This document shows positions 1-8,555 of a stretch of 64,000 nucleotides of DNA, in pieces. Under the pieces are notes generated by a model. That model saw nothing but the letters and a program-made list of their open reading frames with translations. It had not been told where the DNA came from and made no database searches. How positions within the stretch are numbered: the stretch's first letter is position 1; each line of letters starts with the position of its first letter. The position numbers and the translations under genes were made by a program. This stretch comes from Olivibacter sp036959255 (GTDB taxonomy: Bacteria > Bacteroidota > Bacteroidia > Sphingobacteriales > Sphingobacteriaceae). The stretch spans positions 248,001-312,000 of the forward strand of contig NZ_JAWMTI010000005.1 of NCBI RefSeq assembly GCF_036959255.1, read 5' to 3'.

Positions 1-1
1 T

Positions 2-1249
2 CCAATCGTTGAGTATACTAAACAAGTTTATTATCCAGATGATAATGCTATTGTATTTCTTAATCGGGAAAACATGGAGATAAGGGATCTCTCCAACCTA
101 GAAATAACACCTTATATTCAAGAACTTGAATTAGAATTAGAGGCATTAGAAAAGGGTGGTTATGAACATTTCATGCTAAAAGAAATTCATGAGCAACCTC
201 GATCTATTGCCAATTGTATGCGTGGACGGATTTATGCTGAAGAAGCGCGAATCAACTTGGGGGGGATTAGCGAGTATGCCAATAAATTTCTGCAAGCACA
301 ACGGATTATTATCGTATCCTGTGGCACCTCGTGGCATGCAGGATTAGTAGGCGAGTATTTAATCGAAGAATATGCACGAATCTCTGTTGAAGTGGAGTAT
401 GCTTCTGAATTTAGGTATAGAAATCCTATAATAGGGAAAGAGGATATTGTTATTGCCATTTCTCAATCCGGCGAAACAGCCGACACAATGGCAGCTGTTG
501 AGCTAGCAAAAAAGGCCGGTGCTACGATCTTTGGAATATGCAATGTTGTTGGATCTTCTATTCCAAGATTATCTCATGCTGGTATGTATACCCACGCGGG
601 CCCGGAAATTGGTGTAGCATCTACTAAGGCTTTTACCGCACAAGTTACAGCACTTTCTTTACTATCATTATATATTGCTCGCCACCGAGGTACACTTCCT
701 GCTTCTAAGATTGCGACCTTATTGGCTGAATTACAAAAGACACCCGATCTCATTCAAACCTGTTTAAAAAGCGAGTCGCTTGTCCAATTGATTGCCAGCG
801 AAATAAAGGACAGCACCAATTGTTTGTTCTTGGGCCGTGGCATAAATTTTCCTGTAGCGCTTGAAGGGGCATTAAAATTAAAAGAAATCTCTTACATTCA
901 TGCAGAAGGTTATCCTGCGGCAGAGATGAAACATGGTCCAATCGCACTAATAGACGAACAAATGCCAGTGGTAGTCATCGCAACGAAAGATTCATCTTAC
1001 GAAAAAATCATAAGTAATATACAGGAAGTAAAGGCGCGTAAGGGCAAAATTATTGCGATCGTGACTGAAGGTGATACCGTTATCCGGGATATTGCTGATT
1101 ATATTATAGAAATTCCTTTTTGCGAAGAGGCTTTAACTCCCATACTTGCGACTATTCCGCTTCAACTATTGTCTTATCACATTGCCGTAATGCGCGGCTG
1201 CAATGTTGATCAGCCAAGAAATCTGGCAAAATCAGTCACCGTAGAATAA
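2..1249 (+). CDS. glmS: Glucosamine-6-phosphate synthase (isomerising), 5' truncated by window edge
   Basis: Glutamine:fructose-6-phosphate aminotransferase makes glucosamine-6-phosphate, the entry to UDP-GlcNAc for peptidoglycan and surface glycans. The reading frame is open from base 2, so about 415 C-terminal residues are present and the N-terminal glutaminase domain lies outside the window. The sequence shows both SIS sugar-isomerase domains, with CGTSWHAG and SQSGETADT in the first, HGPIALID in the second, and the family-typical C-terminus DQPRNLAKSVTVE. The ATG at 74 is internal, because coding sequence of the same family continues upstream of it. A hairpin follows the stop. The cytoplasmic enzyme fits the sugar-nucleotide demand of the EPS region further along. 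Confidence 0.97.
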   Translation, partial: PIVEYTKQVYYPDDNAIVFLNRENMEIRDLSNLEITPYIQELELELEALEKGGYEHFMLKEIHEQPRSIANCMRGRIYAEEARINLGGISEYANKFLQAQRIIIVSCGTSWHAGLVGEYLIEEYARISVEVEYASEFRYRNPIIGKEDIVIAISQSGETADTMAAVELAKKAGATIFGICNVVGSSIPRLSHAGMYTHAGPEIGVASTKAFTAQVTALSLLSLYIARHRGTLPASKIATLLAELQKTPDLIQTCLKSESLVQLIASEIKDSTNCLFLGRGINFPVALEGALKLKEISYIHAEGYPAAEMKHGPIALIDEQMPVVVIATKDSSYEKIISNIQEVKARKGKIIAIVTEGDTVIRDIADYIIEIPFCEEALTPILATIPLQLLSYHIAVMRGCNVDQPRNLAKSVTVE

Positions 1250-1568
1250 TTCTTCGAGGCGTCCAGCACAAGTACCCGTAGAACCACCAACGGGTACTTA
1301 TTGTGCTTAGACTATTCACACATGAAAAACGTCGATATGATATAAGTTTATATTCTTTGATAAAAATACAATTTATTTTTTATTTCAATAAAAAAAATTC
1401 AAATATTTTTTCAAACTGTTACTTATTTACAAAAAGAAGCCGTTTGTACACAATCAATGTTTAGTGTGTAGATCTATGAACATGGGTGGCTTTAGAAGAT
1501 AGGTAGTGTTATATACTTCTATATTTGATCGGGCAACATAGTTAGCATTCAGTCCCTTACAAAAGGCA
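1250..1568. other. Intergenic, convergent ends of glmS and histidine kinase
   Basis: This 319-base gap lies between two converging genes. It holds the glmS hairpin at its left end and then very AT-rich sequence (poly-A/T runs around 1360-1440). I see no gene, RNA or repeat in it. Confidence 0.6.
1266..1306 (+). terminator. Hairpin after glmS
   Basis: An inverted repeat with arms GCACAAGTACCCGT and ACGGGTACTTATTGTGC (small bulge in the second arm) begins 16 bases after the glmS stop. The following T-run is weak, so this is a probable but not textbook intrinsic terminator. Confidence 0.55.
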
Positions 1569-2333
1569 TTAGGCTGTTGCTTTTATAAATTCGAGCCGTA
1601 CATTTGTTCCTTTCGCGAGTGTAGATTGTACCGAGAGCTTTCCTTGCTGCATCTCCATAAAGTCACGGCAAATCATCAACGTAATGCCAATCCCTTTTTC
1701 TCCTGCAGTTCCCAGAAATTTGATTTTATTGGGGTTGTAAATATTTTCAAGTGTTTCTTCACTCATTCCGATTCCATTATCCCTGATGTCAATATACATC
1801 TTGTCATCATTAACTTCTCCCAAATCAATCGAGATACTACCCGCATGACCTGTAAACTTAATTGCATTATCTAAAACATGTTTAATAATAAATTGAGCTA
1901 ACATTGGGTAACCCATTGGCGATGCCATTTCCGAACAGGGGACAACATGAACCGTTAATTGTTTTGACTGAATGGAGGAAGCATGTTGCTCTAGGACAGT
2001 TGTAATAATATGTGCTAAATTCAATTTCACCGGTTCTTCGTCCAACTCCATTGATTGCTCTCTGGTCCAAACAACGGTTTTATTGAATCCTTCCAATTGC
2101 AGTTCGGCTGTTTTCTTTAATTCGGGCAGTAATTCTAAAAATACTTCATCATCAATACCCTGCTTCAAATAGTTATCTACGAACCAGATGGTATTTCCCA
2201 GAAAACCTCTCAAATCATGCACTAGCAAGCTAATCCATTTTATTTTTAACTGATTACTGTCTTCCAATCGCAAAATGGTCTTTTCTTGTTCTGCGATGAT
2301 CGCTAATAACTCCTCTTTACTTTTTGATAGCAT
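1569..2333 (-). CDS. Soluble sensor histidine kinase without input domain
   Basis: A 254-residue cytoplasmic histidine kinase. An N-terminal coiled coil (residues about 5-30) leads into an H-box with HDLRG (His39), then a HATPase_c domain with N-box LDNAIKFT, G1 box DNGIGM and G2 box GEKGIGITL. No transmembrane segment, PAS or receiver domain is present, so it must receive its signal through the coiled coil or a partner. No response regulator is adjacent, so it is an orphan. The neighbouring small gene at 2499 is divergent. The H-box aspartate (HD rather than HE) is a common variant. Kinase assignment is secure; the signal and partner are unknown. Confidence 0.88.
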   Translation of the reverse strand: MLSKSKEELLAIIAEQEKTILRLEDSNQLKIKWISLLVHDLRGFLGNTIWFVDNYLKQGIDDEVFLELLPELKKTAELQLEGFNKTVVWTREQSMELDEEPVKLNLAHIITTVLEQHASSIQSKQLTVHVVPCSEMASPMGYPMLAQFIIKHVLDNAIKFTGHAGSISIDLGEVNDDKMYIDIRDNGIGMSEETLENIYNPNKIKFLGTAGEKGIGITLMICRDFMEMQQGKLSVQSTLAKGTNVRLEFIKATA

Positions 2334-2498
2334 TTATAAATCCCATTAAGAAAACTTCAGACCAACCGTAAGTCAATTACCCCCATTTTTAAAGACTAAT
2401 GTTAAATCTAATATTTTTTCCATGCATTTTTAAATAAAATAATAAAAACACCGAAACACTTCTTTTTGTTATGTAACTATCAACAGCTACTACATTTT

Positions 2499-2753
2499 AT
2501 GAATGAGCCGATTACCATTGCTTTGCTCGAAAAACTAAAAGAAAGTGGATTTATGACTTTAATAGCAAGTGCGCAGGACGGGTCCGATCTGGTATATATT
2601 CCGAGTAAAGAGCCTGAAAATAGCGATCTTATGGATGACGCATCGATCACTGCACTAAGTGAAAAGGAATTGCTAGGGGTAGATGAAGTACTCAATAATT
2701 TTTCCTATTATCAAGCAAAAGGCATCGAAATCGAAATAGATGAGGGAGAATAG
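2499..2753 (+). CDS. Small acidic hypothetical protein
   Basis: An 84-residue protein starting at ATG 2499 (MNEPITIALLEKLKE). The frame is open upstream only to a TTG at 2466, which I consider unlikely. The product is strongly acidic towards the C-terminus (ending IEIEIDEGE) with an amphipathic N-terminal helix, and has no signal peptide or membrane segment. It is divergent from the orphan kinase at 1569-2333 and could be its partner, but nothing in the sequence proves this. I recognise no family. An antisense frame over the same DNA is shorter and has a serine-rich, shadow-like composition. Coding status is moderately supported by length and composition. Confidence 0.5.
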   Translation: MNEPITIALLEKLKESGFMTLIASAQDGSDLVYIPSKEPENSDLMDDASITALSEKELLGVDEVLNNFSYYQAKGIEIEIDEGE

Positions 2754-2759
2754 GGTACT

Positions 2760-2780
2760 AGTTATTAGTTATTAGCTATT
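2760..2780. repeat. Three tandem 7-bp units
   Basis: Two copies of AGTTATT and one AGCTATT lie end to end directly after the small gene. Related CAACTAT and CTATTCG words recur up to about 2895, where the neighbouring GH92 gene ends. The run carries several stop codons and is non-coding. Confidence 0.6.
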
Positions 2781-2889
2781 CGAAGTAACGTTTCTAAGAA
2801 GAGTATATTCAACTATTTGACTACTCAACTATCTCGCACTTCATGAAATGAATAACTGGCTATCATCGCATTAACTAATCCCCTATTCG

Positions 2890-5175
2890 CTATTTCTTGG
2901 CGCTCATATAAAAAATAAGCTCACCACCCTTTATTAAATCCGCATGTTTTATCTTGTAATCCTTAATTTCTTTGCCATTCAGCGTTACCTTTTTCACAAA
3001 AACATTTTTTTCCGATTGATTAATCGCTTTTATAGCAAGCATTTGACCATTTCCCAACTGTAATTTTGCGTCCTGAACCGCTGGACTTCCTAGCCAATAT
3101 TCGTCTGACGCCGGGGCAACGGGATAGAAACCCAACGAACTAAAAATGAACCAGGCACTCATTTGTCCACAATCGTCATTACCTCCTAAACCATCGGCAC
3201 CATTATGGTATTGATGTTTAAGAATCATTCTTATCTTTTGCTGGGACTTCCAAGGTTCTCCTGTTATATTGTACAAATAGGCAACATGGTGTGACGGTTC
3301 ATTTCCGTGAACATAGTTCCCGATGATACCATCCCTTGTAATATCCTCTGTGTGGGCAAAAAACTCATCAGGTAAGTGCATACTAAACAACGAATCTAAA
3401 TAGCGGGACAAGCGCTTTTTACCTCCCATATTCGTCATCATTGCCTCAGGATCATGCGGAACATACAAGCTGAAATTCCACGCATTCCCTTCGATAAATC
3501 CCTGTCCATCTGTTTTAAGCACATCAAAATCTTTTTTAAAAGAACCATCTGCCATGCGAGGTCGCATAAAGCCAATAGTAGGATCATACACATTTTTCCA
3601 ACTGGATGCTCTCTTAATAAAATCCTGATATACATCCATTTTTCCTAGCTTTTTAGCCAATTGCGCAATACACCAGTCATCATACGCATATTCAAGTGTA
3701 TTAGACACAGAGGTTCCGGAAATATCGGCCGATACATATCCATTATCAATATAACCACCAATCCCTTCATAATTTCTGGTATTTGCAGTTTGCACACAGG
3801 CATTTAATGCTTCTAGTGGGTCTCCTTTATACACACCCTTAATAATCGCATCTGCAATGACTGAGACGCTGTGATAACCACTCATACACCAATTATCATT
3901 TGCGTAGTGCGACCAAACAGGAAGCATGTGCAACACACTTTGCTGATAATGTGCCATCATAGATGCAACCATATCAGCATTTCGCTTGGGATTAATTAAA
4001 TTAAGATAGGGATGAAATGCCCTAAAAGTATCCCATAGGGAAAAAGATGTATAATTTGTAAAGCCATCAGCCTGGTGCACCTCTTGATCCAATCCTTTAT
4101 ACTGACCATTGACATCCATATAAACTGTTGGCATTAAGGAAGCATGGTACATCGCCGTATAGAAATTAATACGGTCTTCATCCGTTGGAACATTGACTAC
4201 TATTTTTTGTAACTCTTTTTCCCATAATTGCTGTCCTTCTTTCTTAACTCGATCAAAGTCCCAATGTGGAATTTCATGTTGCATATTGGCCAATGCATTT
4301 TGCATGCTCACCGGACTTATTGCAAATTTAACCTTTATCTTTTCCCCTTCTTCCGTATCAAAATCAAAGTGCATCCTAAGTTTTTTTCCCGCTACATCAG
4401 GAAAATTCTTCTCCTGGTTGAATTTACGCCAAAAGCCCTTATAGACTTGCGCCGGATCGTTATTTTGTGTTCCGTATTCTTTAAATGCTTTTGAAAAACT
4501 CATCGCGAAATAAACGGTACGAGTTCTTGCCCATCCATTTGTTTGCCTGTAACCAGTGACCAAACTATCATTCACAACCCGGACAACAGTCCAAACATTC
4601 TTATCATCATAGTTATAAATTCCAGCCATCAAATCGAGAATGATATGCGCATCACTTGCCTTGGGAAACGTATACTGATGGAACCCAACCCGCGTAGAAG
4701 CAGTCAGTTCAGCGAAAATTTGATGATCATCCAATTTGACGCCATAATAATTTGGTTCTGCCTCCTCGTTTTCATGACTGTACGCAGAGCGATAACCTTG
4801 CTCAGGCCGATCACTAGTACCTGGATTCATTTGCAATTCACCTGTTGTTGGCATAATTAAAAAGTCGCCTAAATCTGAGTGTCCTGTTCCACTAAAGTGT
4901 GTATGGCTAAAACCAACTATCGTAGGATCCGCGTATTGATAACCTGCACAATATTTGTAAACATCACCATTGTATTTCCCTTCAACCGCATAAGGAATCG
5001 TGTCGGTATCAGGACTAAGCTGTATAGCTCCAAATGGTACCGTTGCTCCAGGGAAGGTGTGACCCATTTTCGCAGTTCCGATAATCGGTTTAACATATTT
5101 CACCAATGATAAATCTTGTGCATAGCCCCCTATGGGGAGCATAAAAACAAACAAGACCTTCTTCCATTTATTCAT
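2890..5175 (-). CDS. GH92 alpha-mannosidase, catalytic-acid Glu present
   Basis: A 761-residue secreted glycoside hydrolase family 92 enzyme. This is a calcium-dependent inverting exo-alpha-mannosidase family. A signal peptide ends near GGYAQ. The N-terminal beta-sandwich begins VKPIIGT...GHTFPGATVPFG, as in the family. The (alpha/alpha)6 domain carries GNEPSHHVAYLYN, whose Glu626 aligns with the family's catalytic acid, and GGNDDCGQMSAW with the acidic base region. Full length is typical (about 750). It is the last gene of the PUL, 185 bases after the metalloprotease stop. It would release mannose from alpha-mannosides in the periplasm or at the surface; which linkage cannot be read from sequence. 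Compare the second GH92 at 6152-8458, where this Glu is Gln. Confidence 0.95.
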   Translation of the reverse strand: MNKWKKVLFVFMLPIGGYAQDLSLVKYVKPIIGTAKMGHTFPGATVPFGAIQLSPDTDTIPYAVEGKYNGDVYKYCAGYQYADPTIVGFSHTHFSGTGHSDLGDFLIMPTTGELQMNPGTSDRPEQGYRSAYSHENEEAEPNYYGVKLDDHQIFAELTASTRVGFHQYTFPKASDAHIILDLMAGIYNYDDKNVWTVVRVVNDSLVTGYRQTNGWARTRTVYFAMSFSKAFKEYGTQNNDPAQVYKGFWRKFNQEKNFPDVAGKKLRMHFDFDTEEGEKIKVKFAISPVSMQNALANMQHEIPHWDFDRVKKEGQQLWEKELQKIVVNVPTDEDRINFYTAMYHASLMPTVYMDVNGQYKGLDQEVHQADGFTNYTSFSLWDTFRAFHPYLNLINPKRNADMVASMMAHYQQSVLHMLPVWSHYANDNWCMSGYHSVSVIADAIIKGVYKGDPLEALNACVQTANTRNYEGIGGYIDNGYVSADISGTSVSNTLEYAYDDWCIAQLAKKLGKMDVYQDFIKRASSWKNVYDPTIGFMRPRMADGSFKKDFDVLKTDGQGFIEGNAWNFSLYVPHDPEAMMTNMGGKKRLSRYLDSLFSMHLPDEFFAHTEDITRDGIIGNYVHGNEPSHHVAYLYNITGEPWKSQQKIRMILKHQYHNGADGLGGNDDCGQMSAWFIFSSLGFYPVAPASDEYWLGSPAVQDAKLQLGNGQMLAIKAINQSEKNVFVKKVTLNGKEIKDYKIKHADLIKGGELIFYMSAKK

Positions 5176-5360
5176 ATAACTCAGTATTTTTATTGTTCAT
5201 GCTTATGATTGCCGTTGAATTAACCCATTTTATTTCTAAAAGCGAAATATTCTTAGAAAAATCTCGGTTGAAATATCGTCTTTCACCGAAGCAAGGGATG
5301 ACCGCAACCCTCATCAACAAACCAAAACAAGGACTTACGGCCATCTAACTTGCAATGAAG

Positions 5361-6101
5361 TTATCCACTAATCGTTGGTTTCCTGGAATACTCCTCCCAT
5401 AAAGATTGAAGGCTCTTACCAGTAGTTTTTTCCCAAAAGGTTTCGGCGTATACTTTTTCACGCATTGCCTTATCCAGCTTTTTAATCGTGCCTTTTTTTA
5501 CGTTTCGTTCAACCCAATAAAAGAAACGGGCAGTTATACGATATGCGTTTTCATAAGACTGCTTTTCGCTAAATTCAGGTAGTTCCCAATTTGCCCCCTC
5601 ATTATCAACTCCGAGTGTGAATCTAACATAATCTGCGATACCTTCTGTGATCCAACCTGGGCCTGCGCCGCTTGGATAAGATTGGACAAGATGCATTACT
5701 TCGTGGGTAACTACGTCAACGTCACCCGGATTCTTTTTAAACCACGCTGGATTAAACCGCACAATACCACTCGCAGCAGCAGCGACTCCTTCATAGGCAG
5801 GATCAACTATAAATACAACCTTTCGTGTGGTTTTCTTATTATATAGTTTTGCCTCTTTTGGATAGTTTATAAAAAACACCTCCACAAGTCTCTTTTTAAC
5901 CGCTGTATCAAAATCCGGCGATTTGTTAATAAAGATTAGGCTATATTTCCCCTGTTTAATTGTGTCAACAGCAGTAGCTCCCTTTATATCTTCGTCAATC
6001 GCATCCCATCTGTTTTGAGCGCGGAGTAGCTGAGATTGAATACAAAGAAAAATTAGCAGTAAGCATGTCTTGAATGTTGATGTATGCATCGGTTTTAACA
6101 T
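5361..6101 (-). CDS. Secreted BSP-type zinc metalloprotease
   Basis: A 246-residue protein of the basic secretory protein / plant-and-bacteria peptidase family. I chose ATG 6101 (MLKPMHTSTF); a GTG frame extension to 6146 lacks support, and ATG 6089 is also possible. A signal peptide ends at LLRAQ. The zincin motif HEVMHLVQSY is followed by GWITEGIADYVR, giving two His ligands, a catalytic Glu and a likely third acidic ligand. It lies between the two GH92 genes, 50 bases after the first. In this setting it probably cleaves the polypeptide of a mannoprotein or glycoprotein while the GH92 enzymes strip its mannose, which is inference. Family call is confident; substrate is not known. Confidence 0.88.
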   Translation of the reverse strand: MLKPMHTSTFKTCLLLIFLCIQSQLLRAQNRWDAIDEDIKGATAVDTIKQGKYSLIFINKSPDFDTAVKKRLVEVFFINYPKEAKLYNKKTTRKVVFIVDPAYEGVAAAASGIVRFNPAWFKKNPGDVDVVTHEVMHLVQSYPSGAGPGWITEGIADYVRFTLGVDNEGANWELPEFSEKQSYENAYRITARFFYWVERNVKKGTIKKLDKAMREKVYAETFWEKTTGKSLQSLWEEYSRKPTISG

Positions 6102-6151
6102 TTTATTATGATTTAAAAATTCTTGAAGTGAGCTCGAGTAAGTCACAACCG

Positions 6152-8458
6152 TTACTTACTCGATGAAAAAGAGAAAGGATATGCCTTTTCATCAACACCT
6201 CTATTTTTATTTGGGTTCCTGTCCATTTCAAAGTGTAACGTTCCTCCTTCCAAGATACGTTGATGGCCAATCCAATTTTGATCAAATGTTTTCCTATCCA
6301 ATGTGGCCTCTTTGATGTAGCGATTTTGGCTGTCATTTTGAGGTGCTTCAATTTCAAAATTTTTACCATTTTCGAGTCGCAGCGTCACTTTTTTGAACAG
6401 AGGGGCTCCTAAAACATATTGGTCCGTTGCAGGACATACCGGATAAAAGCCCATTGCCGAAAAGACGTACCAAGCAGATGTTTGTCCGTTATCTTCGTCA
6501 CCACAATAACCATCGGGAGTGGCTAAATATAGACGATTCAGAACCTCTCGTGTCCAATATTGAGTTTTCCAAGGTTCCCCAGCATAGTTATAAAGATAAA
6601 TCATGTGCTGAATGGGTTGATTTCCGTGTGCATATTGTCCCATATTGGCGATTTGCATTTCTCTGATTTCATGAATAACACCTCCATAATAGCTGTCATC
6701 AAAGGCAGGACTTTGACTAAATACCGAATCAAGCATGGAAACAAAAACTTTTTTGCCCCCCATGAGATCGATAAGTCCTTGTATATCATGAAAAACGCTC
6801 CACGAGTAATGCCAGCTGTTCCCTTCCGTAAATGCATCTCCCCATTTAAGGGGGTTAAAGGGCGACTGAAAAGAACCATTTTGATTTTTACCCCGCATTA
6901 AATTCGATTCTTTATCGAATAGATTACGATAGTTTTGGCTACGTTTAGCATACAGTTCTATTTCTTTCCTCGGTTTTTTGAGCGCCTTCGCCAATTGATA
7001 AATCGCAAAATCATCGTATGCATACTCTAAGGTTCTCGCAGCATTCTCATTAATCTTCACATCATATGGCACATAGCCCAACGTATTATAATATTCAACT
7101 CCCTTTCGTCCCACGGCAGTCATTGGTCCTTCATTATTGGCTCCATGTACGAGTGCTTCATACAATTTTTCAATATCATACCCTCTTAGGCCTTTTATAT
7201 ATGCATCAGCCACAACAGAAGCAGAATTATTGCCGACCATGATATCAGCAAATCCCGGGCTACTCCATTCGGGTAAGAATCCACCCTCTCTATAATCGTT
7301 GATAAGACCTTCCTGCATCTCCTTATTAATGGACGGATACATTAAATTTAAAAAGGGATACAGCGCTCTGAATGTGTCCCAAAAACCAGTTCCTGCAAAC
7401 ATATATCCAGGAAGAACTTCTCCATTATAAGGGCTGTAATGAACAATCTTACCGGTTCCATCCACTTCGTAAAGTTTATTAGGAAAAAACAATGTACGAT
7501 ATAAGCAAGAATAAAAAGTACGCAATTGGTCTATGCTAGCACCCTCAACCTGCAATCGCCCCAGCTTTTCATTCCATGTTGCACGTCCTTTATCCGCAAT
7601 TTGATCAAACGAATCGTTGCCAAGTTCTTTTAAATTAAGCAATGCTTGTTCCTCGCTGATAAAAGAGGAGGCTACCTTAGCATGTACCCGATCTGTTTTT
7701 CCGTTCACGGAAAAACCTACAATAGCACCCACATGATCAGCGGTCAATTCGGGCTGATTCAAGTACTTCGTTGAGTCAGCCCAGGTTGCGAAATTGCTAA
7801 AAGGCTTATCGAAAACGACCACAAAATAATTTTTAAAGTTTTTCAATTTCCCTCTGCTATAACGAGAAGAATATCCGACGATCATATTCTTTTCAGGAAT
7901 GATTTTCACTTCCGAACCCCGATCAAAAGCATCTAATACGACGAAAGCGCTATCGGTTTTGGCAAAAGAGAAGCGAAACATGGCCGCCCTTTCTGTAGGA
8001 GTTAGCTCGGCAGTTACATCGTGGTCTGCCAAATACACGCTATAATAATAAGGTTTAGATACTTCTGCTTTATGTGAAAACCAACTAGCTCGTTCTTCTT
8101 CACCAAATACCGCTTTACCGCTTACGGGCATAAGTGAAAACTGCCCATAGTCATTCATCCATGGGGATGGTTGATGCGTTTGTTTTAAGCCTCGGATTTT
8201 ATCGGCCGCATAGGTATACTGCCAACCGTTCCCATTTTTGCCCGTTTGAGGTGTCCAAAAATTCATCCCCCAAGGCAAACCAATTGCAGGATATGTATTG
8301 CCGTTGGACAACGACACCTTTGAGTCGGTTCCCATTAAGGGATTTACATAATCGACTGGTTCTAGCTTAGCTGTTGGCACCTGTGCTTGCGCAGATAAAA
8401 TAAATAATGCGGCCACTATTGTGCAAAACACTCCTTTTTTCGTTCTTTTTAACATCAT
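6152..8458 (-). CDS. GH92 family enzyme with Gln at the catalytic-acid position
   Basis: A 768-residue secreted GH92 protein. The start is ATG 8458 (MMLKRTKKG); an in-frame TTG 21 bases upstream is rejected. The signal peptide ends near SAQAQ, followed by YVNPLMGTDS and NTYPAIGLPWGM. The late motif CGDEDNGQTSAWYVF keeps the acidic base region. The striking point is YAHGNQPIQHMIYLYN: Gln614 (codon at 6617-6619) sits where its PUL neighbour and typical alpha-mannosidases have the catalytic-acid Glu in GNEP. From memory of the family, this change is found in GH92 members that hydrolyse mannose-alpha-1-phosphate-6-mannose, where phosphate needs no acid help. The enzyme may therefore decap phosphomannan. 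A hairpin separates it from susD upstream. Confidence 0.93.
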   Translation of the reverse strand: MMLKRTKKGVFCTIVAALFILSAQAQVPTAKLEPVDYVNPLMGTDSKVSLSNGNTYPAIGLPWGMNFWTPQTGKNGNGWQYTYAADKIRGLKQTHQPSPWMNDYGQFSLMPVSGKAVFGEEERASWFSHKAEVSKPYYYSVYLADHDVTAELTPTERAAMFRFSFAKTDSAFVVLDAFDRGSEVKIIPEKNMIVGYSSRYSRGKLKNFKNYFVVVFDKPFSNFATWADSTKYLNQPELTADHVGAIVGFSVNGKTDRVHAKVASSFISEEQALLNLKELGNDSFDQIADKGRATWNEKLGRLQVEGASIDQLRTFYSCLYRTLFFPNKLYEVDGTGKIVHYSPYNGEVLPGYMFAGTGFWDTFRALYPFLNLMYPSINKEMQEGLINDYREGGFLPEWSSPGFADIMVGNNSASVVADAYIKGLRGYDIEKLYEALVHGANNEGPMTAVGRKGVEYYNTLGYVPYDVKINENAARTLEYAYDDFAIYQLAKALKKPRKEIELYAKRSQNYRNLFDKESNLMRGKNQNGSFQSPFNPLKWGDAFTEGNSWHYSWSVFHDIQGLIDLMGGKKVFVSMLDSVFSQSPAFDDSYYGGVIHEIREMQIANMGQYAHGNQPIQHMIYLYNYAGEPWKTQYWTREVLNRLYLATPDGYCGDEDNGQTSAWYVFSAMGFYPVCPATDQYVLGAPLFKKVTLRLENGKNFEIEAPQNDSQNRYIKEATLDRKTFDQNWIGHQRILEGGTLHFEMDRNPNKNRGVDEKAYPFSFSSSK

Positions 8459-8475
8459 TTTTAAAAATATAAATA

Positions 8476-8500
8476 CCAAAACAGCCGTTGGCTGTTTTGG
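8476..8500 (-). terminator. Intra-PUL hairpin between susD and GH92
   Basis: A perfect 11-bp inverted repeat, CCAAAACAGCC / GGCTGTTTTGG, with a 3-base loop. Read on the minus strand it is followed by TATTTATATTTTT, a T-rich tract typical of intrinsic terminators. It lies 56 bases after the susD stop and 17 bases before the GH92 start, so it may attenuate the hydrolase genes or stabilise the susCD transcript. Confidence 0.75.
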
Positions 8501-8555
8501 TTGTTCATTTAGCGTTCTATTGAAATCGCCCCAATTTTTAACGAAACCTCAGCGC

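Noticed and set aside
2480..2695. Minus-strand frame over the small acidic gene
   Set aside because: Very Ser-rich and shorter than the plus-strand frame. It is a likely shadow.
6102..6146. GTG start upstream of the metalloprotease ATG
   Set aside because: The signal peptide begins after ATG 6101, and the extra 15 residues have no counterpart in secreted family members.
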